A stretch of 64,000 bases of DNA, taken from the NCBI GenBank assembly GCA_045546875.1, contig JAZQDP010000051.1, positions 26,257-90,256 of the forward strand. The letters run 5' to 3'. Positions 6,207-13,179 of this stretch are shown here, piece after piece. The notes under the pieces were generated by a model. The model was given only the letters and a program-made list of their open reading frames with translations, was not told the DNA's origin and searched no databases. Within the stretch, counting starts at the first letter, position 1. Every line of letters begins with the position of its first letter. The position numbers and the translations under genes were made by a program. The stretch is from RUG11551 sp045546875 (lineage in GTDB: Bacteria > Planctomycetota > Planctomycetia > Pirellulales > Thermoguttaceae).

Positions 6207-6716
6207 CTAATTCCAGTCGCATTCTTCTTCCTCGTCCTCGTCGTATTCGTCGTACTCGTCAGCAAACAGCTCTTCCTCGTAGCAGTCTTCTTCATCTTCA
6301 TCAACATCTTCAACCGGGTCAGCGTAGTCAAACAAATCCCCATCTTCATTGGGAACGCTTCCAAGTTCAAGAGCTTCAATGCAGTCAACCGCCGCTTCAG
6401 TCAATCCATCAACCAGAGAATCGTAATCGTCGTCATTCCCACTGTAAGGCATTCTCTCGCAGAGCTTATCGACCTGTCCCTTGAACCATTCGGTAACGTC
6501 GTGTTTCTCAATAACATGAATCAGGAACCGGACAGCAGGGTTGACAGTCTCTCGTCCATAACCTTCAAGGAATTTATCCCCATCATTGTACCAGCGATAG
6601 CCAATCCGTGAAACAGCTCGCAGAATCTCACCGCCAAGCGTTTCGCACTTTCCACTACTGGGAACGAGCTTGTCAAACAGGGCTTCATAACGTTCTTTGT
6701 TTTCAGTATTCAACAT
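6207..6716 (-). CDS. Hypothetical protein with long acidic tail
   Basis: A 169-aa protein. Residues 20-95 form a globular part with a conserved-looking stretch (GEILRAVSRIGYRWYNDGDK, YGRETVNPAVRFLIHV) that I have seen in proteins of phages and mobile elements without assigned function. Residues 125-169 are almost all Asp and Glu. GGAGG lies about 8 bases upstream of the ATG. Strong acidity suggests DNA mimicry or interaction with a basic partner, but this is speculation. Confidence 0.55.
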   Translation of the reverse strand: MLNTENKERYEALFDKLVPSSGKCETLGGEILRAVSRIGYRWYNDGDKFLEGYGRETVNPAVRFLIHVIEKHDVTEWFKGQVDKLCERMPYSGNDDDYDSLVDGLTEAAVDCIEALELGSVPNEDGDLFDYADPVEDVDEDEEDCYEEELFADEYDEYDEDEEEECDWN

Positions 6717-6755
6717 CTTTGATTTCCTCCATCATTAAAATTCACACGGATTCCA

Positions 6756-6778
6756 GAAGGACGGTAAAACCGCCCTTC
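6756..6778 (-). other. Intercistronic hairpin
   Basis: In the leftward RNA GAAGGGCGGU pairs with ACCGUCCUUC over 10 bp with one G-U pair and a 3-base loop, between the 6796-7125 gene and the SD of the next. No T-run. Confidence 0.5.
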
Positions 6779-6795
6779 ACCATTATTCATTCTCA

Positions 6796-7125
6796 CTACC
6801 AGAGCAGCTTTCTCCAATCAATCATTTCGCCAGAGAAGTCAATCTCGTAATTTCCGTCATTGAACCAGATTGAAAAGACCTCACCAGGATTCCAGCAATT
6901 CGGAGCCTTCCATTCTTTATCAGCGCTGCGCTTATCGAACATCTCAACAGTTTTGTAAACAACAGAGTACTTGTCGTAGATTCTCCATTCACAAATATGG
7001 ACGCGGAAAACGTTCGGCTTCTTCAACCACTCTTCTGCAACCTTCTTCAAAGATTCCCGGCTGTTTCCGAGTTTGAATTCATCATGAATCCCTGCCCCTT
7101 CAACCAACAAGCAAAATTCATTCAT
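6796..7125 (-). CDS. Hypothetical protein downstream of antisense cassette II
   Basis: A 109-aa protein (begins MNEFCLLVEGAGIHDEFKLG), Trp rich, with a helical middle (SRESLKKVAEEWLKK) and a beta-rich end. The ATG at 7125 has AAGGA 8 bases upstream; an ATG 21 bases earlier has none. No family recognised. Its N-terminus weakly resembles that of the 4342-4824 protein (F-x-L followed by a His and Phe spacing), and both follow the same kind of leader, so distant homology is possible. Confidence 0.5.
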   Translation of the reverse strand: MNEFCLLVEGAGIHDEFKLGNSRESLKKVAEEWLKKPNVFRVHICEWRIYDKYSVVYKTVEMFDKRSADKEWKAPNCWNPGEVFSIWFNDGNYEIDFSGEMIDWRKLLW

Positions 7126-7159
7126 CTGAAATTTCCTTCTTCCCATTCTGGGCGGCTGG

Positions 7160-7206
7160 GAACGGGCTTGACAAGATTTTTAATCGCGCTATAATCAAGA
7201 CCGTTC
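7160..7206 (+). promoter_or_regulatory. Rightward sigma70-type promoter inside an inverted repeat (cassette II)
   Basis: TTGACA (7168-7173) and TATAAT (7190-7195), 16-bp spacer, enclosed by GAACGGGCT (7160-7168) and AGACCGTTC (7198-7206), a 9-bp inverted repeat with one mismatch. Every element lies at the same distance as in cassette I. Confidence 0.7.
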
Positions 7207-7293
7207 ATTTTGAATAATTGACCTTGGTTTACACACACAACAAATCAGACCAAGGTCTTTTTTTATGATTGATTCTTTTTTCATCTCAATCAT
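7195..7293 (-). CDS. Possible leader peptide, cassette II
   Basis: A 32-codon frame starting MIEMKKESIIKKD, with a short Cys run (ICCVC) encoded in the loop of the shared hairpin. The ATG is 10 bases past the leftward -10 box, the same position as in cassette I. It stops within the promoter of the opposing small RNA. Confidence 0.35.
   Translation of the reverse strand: MIEMKKESIIKKDLGLICCVCKPRSIIQNERS
7202..7264 (+). ncRNA. Candidate antisense small RNA, cassette II
   Basis: A transcript of about 63 nt is predicted, ending at GACCTTGGT (7220-7228) paired with ACCAAGGTC (7249-7257) and seven T residues. The 5' stretch is closely similar to cassette I, and the hairpin differs in sequence while keeping perfect pairing. 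It is antisense to the leader and leader peptide of the 6796-7125 gene. Confidence 0.6.
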
Positions 7294-7303
7294 TACGCCG
7301 CGC

Positions 7304-7331
7304 AATTTACCACAACGACGAACGCTGTCAA
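7304..7331 (-). promoter_or_regulatory. Leftward promoter of the 6796-7125 gene
   Basis: Minus-strand TTGACA (7326-7331) and TAAATT (7304-7309) with a 16-bp spacer. It is placed relative to the leader ORF, hairpin and inverted repeat exactly as the promoter at 5013-5040, and is probably the main promoter of the leftward gene run. Confidence 0.6.
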
Positions 7332-7565
7332 ACCCGCGTTACCGCGTTTTTCTGAAAAAATTTCAAAAATTTTGGTAAATTTTTCTGACGCCGTCGCTGT
7401 CGCTTTTTTCTCCATTCACACACGCACGCGCGCGCAGTATATCCATAGTTCAATAGCGCGCCGCGCAGCGGATTTAAAGGAAATATTAATAGTAGTAGTG
7501 TATATATAGAATCAATTTAACAATAGATAGTTAGTAGTTTAGGCGGTCGGTTTTTTTCAGATTTC

Positions 7566-7678
7566 TAGCATACGCAGAACCGTAGCAGAACCGTCTGTAG
7601 CATACGCATAGCAAAAGCAAAACCGTAGCAGAAAAGAGCAGAAATTTTCTCTAGCAAAAGCAGAACCGTAGCAGAATC
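7566..7678 (+). repeat. Three 25-bp direct repeats at exact 43-bp period
   Basis: Copies at 7566-7590, 7609-7633 and 7652-7676 share TAGCA, then a variable pair, then GCARAACCG and TAGCAGAA. Spacers are 18 bp each, so the period is 43 bp, about four helical turns. Extra TAGCA words lie in the spacers. The array is about 200 bp from the tRNA-fragment attachment site. It could be integrase arm sites or replication iterons. Confidence 0.7.
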
Positions 7679-7770
7679 TTCCCCATCAACTTTGATTTCC
7701 GTTCACCATTTGGTTCACCATACCAAAAAACGATGCTGTTTTTACGTCTTTTTTGCGTTTTTATTTGCTA

Positions 7771-7799
7771 TTGACTCAAATTCAGAATAACGCTACTAT
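7771..7799 (+). promoter_or_regulatory. Rightward promoter near the element edge
   Basis: TTGACT (7771-7776) and TACTAT (7794-7799) with a 17-bp spacer, followed by a 9-bp hairpin (7813-7838). No gene follows before the tRNA fragment, so it may drive a small RNA or transcription out of the element. Confidence 0.4.
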
Positions 7800-7872
7800 G
7801 TCGCCGTTTGGAGCTTAAAAATACGGGATTTTTTAAGCATGTAACAGAATTTTTTCATGAGGAATTTGTCCC

Positions 7873-7914
7873 CTCATAATCCCTTGGTTGGGGGTCCGAA
7901 TCCCTCTGCTCCTA
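7873..7914 (+). other. 3' half of a tRNA (anticodon CAU), probable attachment site
   Basis: From the anticodon loop CTCATAA onward, the sequence continues as a normal tRNA: anticodon 3' strand, five-base variable loop, a 5-bp T stem around TCCGAAT, seven acceptor bases (TGCTCCT) and discriminator A. No matching 5' half exists upstream. The T-loop has C where T55 is expected, as a fragment free of selection might. It fits the displaced tRNA-Met or tRNA-Ile2 3' end left when an element integrates into a tRNA gene. Confidence 0.65.
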
Positions 7915-7916
7915 TC

Positions 7917-7951
7917 AAAGCCCTTTTGCAGTATCCTGCAGGGGCTTTTTT
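7917..7951 (+). terminator. Terminator after the tRNA fragment
   Basis: AAAGCCC and TGCAG pair with CTGCA and GGGCTTT around a TATC loop, with six T residues after the stem. It probably was the original terminator of the host tRNA gene and marks the host side of the junction. Confidence 0.75.
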
Positions 7952-8217
7952 CATTCTGCAGAACCCCGTGTTTTCTGGGCTCAAACAGTTATTGTCGTAT
8001 GTACCTGCAATTTTTTGCGAAAAACTGCTGGGGGCATTATTGGGGGGCGCCTATGTACCAAATTGTGTACTCGGTGTACCCAATTGCTCTCCTCTGCTCT
8101 CCTATCTGCTCTCCTGTTTTGGAGACTGTCTGAATCGTGCAAGGCTTCTAAAACTTATAGGGCGGCTTTTTGATTTACTGGCGCCCAGTTTGTTGGATGA
8201 GTCCTTTTAACGCCCTG
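7952..8217. other. Gene-free host-side stretch
   Basis: No convincing gene is seen. A rightward open frame covers it but begins inside the tRNA remnant and has no SD or familiar sequence. Short repeats of CTGCTCTCCT type occur near 8090-8120. Confidence 0.4.
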
Positions 8218-8246
8218 TTGTATTTGGGAAAAGATTCTTGTATAAT
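8218..8246 (+). promoter_or_regulatory. Promoter of the LRR membrane protein gene
   Basis: TTGTAT (8218-8223) and TATAAT (8241-8246) with a 17-bp spacer. The leader that follows has TGAGGTT and AACCTCA complementary segments and may fold. Confidence 0.55.
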
Positions 8247-8338
8247 CTCATTAGAGAATGATGTGAGGTTGTCCGCTTCACGTCGTTTACTGTTTTCCAA
8301 ATAAGAATCAACATATAACCTCAACCAGAATTAACGCC

Positions 8339-9544
8339 ATGTCCGACGCAAACCAAATCGACCTGAATATTGAAGAGAAAAAGCCGGAGCCGCGCAAGTC
8401 GGCTCTTTCGTGGAAAATACGTTTGCCGCTTGGGCTGTTGTTTTGGGCGTTTTTCCTGGCAGGCGTTTTTTTCTATTTCGTCTGTTTGCTTCCCTACGCG
8501 AATTTTCTTGGTTTAAGCGCGCCGTTATTTTTCCCGGTCAATATGCTGCTTTTGACAGCTTTTTGTTTTGGGGTTGCGATTTACTTTAATCAATTAATTA
8601 AAGGTTGGAAAAAACAGGAACGCTTTCCCGGCTTTGGGTTCGGTTTCCCTGCTGCGATTCTCGTCTGGACGCTTGGGGGAACAGCCAGCGTTCTACAGAA
8701 CTGGTACTTTGCTTTGCTGTATAATTCTCATCCGGAATTCGCTATAGTATTTACGACTCCGACAATTGCCATTTTAATAGCCGTTATTCTGGGATTCAAA
8801 GCGGGCAAGGACGGAGGACGAACGGCGGCGCTGGTTCAAAAGACGTCCGCATTTTTGACGAGGCACAGGTTCGCTGTTCTCGCTTTAATAACTCTGCTGA
8901 TAGCAGCGTCCGTTGTCGGGCAGCAAATCTATTACCGCACTGTAACCCGTTTTCCCGTTATGGAGTTTTATAACGTTCAACCCGTTTACTGGAAATACTA
9001 TGCGTTTTTTGATACAGGAGACTGCCCGTTTGACAATTTTCAAAATCTGGAATCCATTTGCGTTACAAGCGATGAAAATTTCAATTCCATATCCGCAAAG
9101 CCCAGCATTAAAGAGTTTCGATTTCAAGGCAATCACATGCTTACAGAAGCGGATATTAAGCGTCTGGCGCAGTTTCCAAATCTGGAACGTTTGGAATTGT
9201 ATTACTGGAACAGTTTGAAGAACTCTGATTCGACAGGACTGGAATACATCTCGCAGATAAAAGGACTCAAAGAGTTAAGTTTGGGAGTAACTACTCAAAA
9301 CATAGACGCCATCCCGTATCTAAAAGACGTTCCCAATCTTGAGACGCTCAAACTGTACGTTTTGGAATTGGGCTTGTTTGATTCCGATATTGATTACGCG
9401 TCTTTGCAGTCTGCGCCAAAATTAAAGACGTTGATTCTGGCGTTTCCGGACGGCGTTGACGAAGCTGAAGTCCTGCGCGCCCAGGAAGCTTTGCCCAACT
9501 GTAAAATTGAGGTTGAAAAGCGCGCGTCGAGTGTTGGACGTTAG
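8339..9544 (+). CDS. Membrane protein with C-terminal leucine-rich repeats
   Basis: A 401-aa protein. Residues 25-200 hold about five hydrophobic spans (GLLFWAFFLAGVFFYFVCLL first). Residues 255-390 hold LRR units, seen as PNLERLELYYW, KGLKELSLGVT and PNLETLKLYVL. LRR domains usually bind proteins, and here the orientation predicts that they face out of the membrane on one side; the partner is unknown. Membrane-LRR fusions are frequent in planctomycetes. It is the first chromosomal gene after the integration junction and stands alone with its own promoter. No SD precedes the ATG. Confidence 0.7.
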   Translation: MSDANQIDLNIEEKKPEPRKSALSWKIRLPLGLLFWAFFLAGVFFYFVCLLPYANFLGLSAPLFFPVNMLLLTAFCFGVAIYFNQLIKGWKKQERFPGFGFGFPAAILVWTLGGTASVLQNWYFALLYNSHPEFAIVFTTPTIAILIAVILGFKAGKDGGRTAALVQKTSAFLTRHRFAVLALITLLIAASVVGQQIYYRTVTRFPVMEFYNVQPVYWKYYAFFDTGDCPFDNFQNLESICVTSDENFNSISAKPSIKEFRFQGNHMLTEADIKRLAQFPNLERLELYYWNSLKNSDSTGLEYISQIKGLKELSLGVTTQNIDAIPYLKDVPNLETLKLYVLELGLFDSDIDYASLQSAPKLKTLILAFPDGVDEAEVLRAQEALPNCKIEVEKRASSVGR

Positions 9545-9637
9545 CCGTTTCCTATTACAAAATATAGGATTATCAGAATTCATAACCCAATAACGCTTAC
9601 ATCTATCCACGCTCCTTCCAATTTATTGAATCTTGTG

Positions 9638-9643
9638 TATAAT
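9638..9643 (+). promoter_or_regulatory. -10 box upstream of the rubrerythrin fusion gene
   Basis: TATAAT in a TGTG-TATAAT context, about 50 bases before the start codon. No good -35 is seen, so this may be an extended -10 type promoter. Confidence 0.4.
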
Positions 9644-9694
9644 ATATGTTAAGTTTTTAACAAACAATTCCCTTTTAACCCAAGGAGACAAATC

Positions 9695-10840
9695 ATGGAT
9701 TCCAAAGCGTTATTTAAAATCGGTTACGGCCTGTACGTTGTTACCGCTCAGGAAAACGGCAAAGACAACGGCTGTATTTCCAACACGTTTATTCAGGTAA
9801 CCGGCGATCCCTGCCGCGTCAGCGTTACGCTCAACAAGAGCAACTGCACCACCGGCATGATCGAACGTACCGGCGCGTTCAACGTTTCGATTATTTCGCA
9901 AAGCGCGTCCTTTGACCTGTTCAAGCGCTTTGGATTCCAGAGCGGCAAAACGGTTGACAAGTTTGCCGATTTCCAAGCCCCGCGCAAGGCAAACGGCATT
10001 CTGGCTGTTGAAGACGCCGTTAACGCGGTTTTCTGCTGCAAGGTTTTCCAAACCGTCGATTTGGGAACGCATTTGATGTTCTTTGCCGACGTCGAAGACG
10101 CTGAAGTCCTTTCGCCCGTTCCGACGGCTACGTACGACTACTATCAGAAAAACATCAAGCCCGTGCCGAAAAAGGCGACTAAAACGCGCTGGGTCTGCCC
10201 GGTTTGCGGTTACGTCTACGAAGGCGAAGAGCTTCCCGAAGGGTTTATCTGCCCGTTGTGCAAGCATGCTGGCAGCGAGTTCGTCAAGGAGACGGCAGAC
10301 GCCGCCCCGAGCCTCAAAGGCAGCAAGACGGAAGCCAACCTCGAATACGCCTTTGCCGGCGAATCCATGGCGCGAAACAAGTACACGTATTTCGCCAGCA
10401 AGGCGAAGAAGGACGGCTACGAACAAATTGCCGCTCTGTTTGAACAGACCGCTAACAACGAAAAAGAACACGCCAAGCTCTGGTTCAAAGCTCTGGACGG
10501 CATCAACGGCACGCTGGAAAACCTCAAAGCGGCAGCCGCTGGCGAGCATGAAGAGTGGACCGACATGTACAAACGATTTGCCGAAGTCGCCCGGGAAGAG
10601 GGCTTTGACGAACTGGCAGACAAGTTTGCCGCCGTCGCGCTGATTGAAAAACGTCACGAAGAACGGTACCTCAAACTGGCTCAAAACATCGAACAGGGCG
10701 AAGTTTGGGTTCGCACCGGCGAACGACGCTGGGAATGCCGCAACTGCGGGCACGTTTACATCGGCGACAAAGCCCCGGACGTCTGCCCGGTTTGCAATCA
10801 TCCGCAGGCGTTCTTCGAAATCGAAGCGGAAAACTATTGA
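9695..10840 (+). CDS. Flavin reductase-rubredoxin-rubrerythrin-rubredoxin fusion
   Basis: A 381-aa protein with four parts. Residues 1-155 are a flavin-reductase-like FMN domain as in high-molecular-weight rubredoxin (GYGLYVVTAQ, CISNTFIQVTGDP). Residues 167-205 are a rubredoxin with CPVCG and CPLC. Residues 215-350 are the rubrerythrin di-iron four-helix domain, with ESMARNKYTYFA, EKEHAKLW and EKRHEERY supplying the Glu/His ligands. Residues 354-378 are a second rubredoxin-like knuckle pair (CRNCG, CPVC). Rubrerythrins reduce peroxide using electrons from rubredoxin. Having the flavin reductase in the same chain could let NAD(P)H feed the di-iron site directly. A good SD (AAGGAG) precedes the start. 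Probably a cytoplasmic peroxide or oxygen defence enzyme of an anaerobe. Confidence 0.88.
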   Translation: MDSKALFKIGYGLYVVTAQENGKDNGCISNTFIQVTGDPCRVSVTLNKSNCTTGMIERTGAFNVSIISQSASFDLFKRFGFQSGKTVDKFADFQAPRKANGILAVEDAVNAVFCCKVFQTVDLGTHLMFFADVEDAEVLSPVPTATYDYYQKNIKPVPKKATKTRWVCPVCGYVYEGEELPEGFICPLCKHAGSEFVKETADAAPSLKGSKTEANLEYAFAGESMARNKYTYFASKAKKDGYEQIAALFEQTANNEKEHAKLWFKALDGINGTLENLKAAAAGEHEEWTDMYKRFAEVAREEGFDELADKFAAVALIEKRHEERYLKLAQNIEQGEVWVRTGERRWECRNCGHVYIGDKAPDVCPVCNHPQAFFEIEAENY

Positions 10841-10925
10841 TCTGTCGGCAAGAGACTGTAGGCAGTAGAGCGCTTTGCGTTCCTGGCGCCTCCCTCTTGC
10901 CTTAATTCGCGGACATACCGAAACT

Positions 10926-11087
10926 ACTTGAGTTTTTCCGAAATTAAGGCAAGAGGCAAATGACGCACCGGTAAATCTCACGCGGAGATGCGGAGTCGCG
11001 GAGGAGAAAGAATTATTTTTTGAAGCGCCTCGCCACTAACTCCTCACTGCCTACTTTTCGGGAATTTTCAAGTAGAAAAAGTATAAT
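10926..11087 (+). repeat. Dispersed intergenic element, copy E (divergent)
   Basis: The left end reads ACTTGAGTTTTTCCGAAATTAAG and the right end CAAGTAGAAAAAGTATAAT, as in the better copies, but the interior differs. An inverted copy of CCTCTTGCCTTAATT lies just left of and inside it. Its right end supplies the -10 box (11082-11087) before the PAP2 gene. Confidence 0.5.
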
Positions 11088-11108
11088 ATCCGCTCCCCCA
11101 GAAACGTT

Positions 11109-12080
11109 ATGGACCTAGAATACCTTTTATTTCTTCAGAAAATCCGATTAGCCGCCCCTGATTTTGTATTGCAATTCTTTGAATACATTACAAATATGGG
11201 GGCGTTTTGCCTTTTTCCGGTTGTTTGTTTGGTGTACTGGTGTATTAAGAAGGAAGACGGCATACTGGCTTCCTGGTCATTGGGAATAAGCATGCTTGCC
11301 CACAGTTTGCTTAAACAGATAATGTGCATTTATCGACCGTGGATTCGCGATGCACGCATTGTTCCTCCGGCTGTCGCCAAGGCAGGCGCGACAGGATACT
11401 CGTTTCCCAGCGGTCATTCCAGTAACGCGGCGGCGTATTTAGGTTCCATAGCTTGGCAAAACCGGAGCCGAAGAGTTCTTTTCTGGACTCTAATTACGCT
11501 CATTGTTTTGATCTGTTTTTCTCGGAACTTTTTAGGAGTTCATACGCCGCAAGACGTTGTCGTTGGTTGCGCCTGTGGAGCGATAAGCATTTTCGGCGCC
11601 TGGCTTATTTTGAAATGGGAACAAAAGGGAAAGAACAGAGATATTATTCTTTTTTGCGCCAGTATCATAACGGTTACATTATTTTTGTTATATATTACTT
11701 ATAAAAGCTATCCTCTTGATTACGATTCAGAAGGGAAACTGTTGGTAGATCCTCAAAAAATGGCGCTAGACGGTTGGACCCATGGTGGACTATTTATTGG
11801 GCTTGTTTTGGGCTGGCTTTTGGAAAAAAGAACGTTAAATTTTCAACTTCCAGCCAATTGGGTAATAGGCTTATGCCGATACGGCGTCGGTTTTGGAGCG
11901 CTTTTAGTTCTCAAACATAGCAATGAATTTTTCGGTATGTATTTACCCGCTCCCTGGACGCGCTTTGCGACAGGATTTGTAGCTCTATTTTTTATCATCT
12001 ACCTTTATCCGGTAATATTTACATTGGTAGAAAACTGCTTTACAAAAAAAGAAGTGGTTGATAACCAAGATCAAATTTAA
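11109..12080 (+). CDS. PAP2-family membrane phosphatase
   Basis: A 323-aa polytopic membrane protein with the three PAP2 signature motifs: KQIMCIYRPW near residue 75, PSGHS near 102, and SRNFLGVHTPQD near 140. The catalytic His residues are those of PSGHS and SRNxxGVH. Such enzymes dephosphorylate lipid phosphates such as undecaprenyl diphosphate or phosphatidate. The C-terminal half adds further membrane spans. Transcription probably starts from the conserved -10 at the end of the dispersed repeat, 21 bases upstream. There is no SD. Substrate cannot be told from sequence. Confidence 0.8.
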   Translation: MDLEYLLFLQKIRLAAPDFVLQFFEYITNMGAFCLFPVVCLVYWCIKKEDGILASWSLGISMLAHSLLKQIMCIYRPWIRDARIVPPAVAKAGATGYSFPSGHSSNAAAYLGSIAWQNRSRRVLFWTLITLIVLICFSRNFLGVHTPQDVVVGCACGAISIFGAWLILKWEQKGKNRDIILFCASIITVTLFLLYITYKSYPLDYDSEGKLLVDPQKMALDGWTHGGLFIGLVLGWLLEKRTLNFQLPANWVIGLCRYGVGFGALLVLKHSNEFFGMYLPAPWTRFATGFVALFFIIYLYPVIFTLVENCFTKKEVVDNQDQI

Positions 12081-12100
12081 CTATTTTTTATTTTGTTGTC

Positions 12101-12610
12101 ATGTCATCAGTATCAATCATAATGGGGTCTAGCAGCGACTGGCCCAAAATCAAGAATTGCGCCTTGATTCTCAAAGAATTTGGCGTAGAGTTTGACGTTC
12201 GCGTGTTTAGCGCGCACCGCACTCCGAAAGCGTTGGAAGCGTTTGTGAAATCGGCTCCGGAACGCGGCGTGAAAGTGATTTTGGCAGCGGCAGGCGGCGC
12301 CGCTCATTTGGCAGGCGTAATCGCTTCAATGACGGTAATGCCGGTTATTGGGATTCCGGTCGAGACGAACCTCTGCGGCGGGCTGGATTCCATGCTGTCG
12401 ATGATTCAGATGCCGGGCGACATTCCCGTTGCGACGGTTGGCGTTGGCTCGGGCGGCGCGAAAAACGCCGGCATTCTGGCGGTGGAAATTTTAGCTCTGT
12501 CTGATGCTGAACTGCTTGAAAAACTCAAACAGTACCGAATCAAAATTGCTGAAAAAGTCAACGCTATGGACGCCCAACTCCAAGAGACTATTAAAGAAGA
12601 TTTAGGTTAA
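12101..12610 (+). CDS. purE: N5-carboxyaminoimidazole ribonucleotide mutase
   Basis: A 169-aa protein of normal class I PurE length. It begins SVSIIMGSSSDWPKIKNC and contains SAHRTP, AAAGGAAHLAGV and the GVGSGGAKNAGILA loop, all typical. PurE interconverts N5-CAIR and CAIR in purine synthesis, in the cytoplasm. purK is not adjacent. The gene follows the PAP2 gene by 20 bases and may be cotranscribed. No SD is seen. Confidence 0.93.
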   Translation: MSSVSIIMGSSSDWPKIKNCALILKEFGVEFDVRVFSAHRTPKALEAFVKSAPERGVKVILAAAGGAAHLAGVIASMTVMPVIGIPVETNLCGGLDSMLSMIQMPGDIPVATVGVGSGGAKNAGILAVEILALSDAELLEKLKQYRIKIAEKVNAMDAQLQETIKEDLG

Positions 12611-12625
12611 ACGAGTCATAGCGCC

Positions 12626-13116
12626 GGCAAGCTGGGGTGCGTGAGTCCCCGGATAAAATGCCGGTAGTGTGCATTCCAAATTGACGAAGCCAAAAAACTC
12701 CCCCGGATGTAGCCCGGCTCGGGCTACTTTTTGTGTAATACATACCCTCTGTTCAGCCCGGTTCGCGGTCGTCCCGCCCTAACAAACAACCTCAGACCCG
12801 ATAAAAGCGCTCTTTCGCAGCCAGTAACCATTCTGGATCGCGGACGGAAGTCCGCAACTCAGTAAGTTTTTCAGTTTCGGAGCTGTGTGCGGGGCAGAGA
12901 CGTTTCTGCGGACAGTGTCCGCGTCCCGAAATCGTTTTCGACTACGAATCAAGAGCGCTTTTACTACTGACAAGTAGCCCGAGCCGGGCTACATCCAAGG
13001 ATGGGGTTCGGTTGCGTCAGTCTGGTATGTACACTGCGCGGCGTTTTTCTTGCCTTAAAACTTCATGTGAGGCATAATTCTACAAATTTCCGGGGGCTTA
13101 CGCACCCCGGCTCGCC
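12626..13116. repeat. Nested inverted-repeat element of about 490 bp
   Basis: Three nested inverted repeats share one centre. The outer 28-bp ends (12626-12653 and 13089-13116, four mismatches) contain GGGGTGCGTRAG. A perfect 23-bp pair lies at 12705-12727 and 12976-12998. A perfect 12-bp pair AAAAGCGCTCTT / AAGAGCGCTTTT lies at 12803-12814 and 12951-12962. The 23-bp arms are themselves nearly palindromic. No gene is inside. It may be a non-autonomous mobile element or a very large cruciform or hairpin. Confidence 0.55.
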
Positions 13117-13179
13117 TAAGCGTAAATTCGTTCGCTCTGCGAACGGCATTACCGCCTTCCAATTCCTACTGCCTCTTGC

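Noticed and set aside
7566..7678. Possible short CRISPR array
   Set aside because: Only three 25-bp repeats with 18-bp spacers that themselves contain TAGCA words; no cas gene. Protein-binding repeats fit better.
7857..8210. 117-codon rightward open frame after the element
   Set aside because: It starts within the tRNA fragment, runs through a terminator, lacks an SD and has an unnatural composition.
9710..10981. Long leftward open frame opposite the rubrerythrin fusion
   Set aside because: It is the antisense shadow of a gene with clear conserved domains, has no SD and no recognisable protein features.
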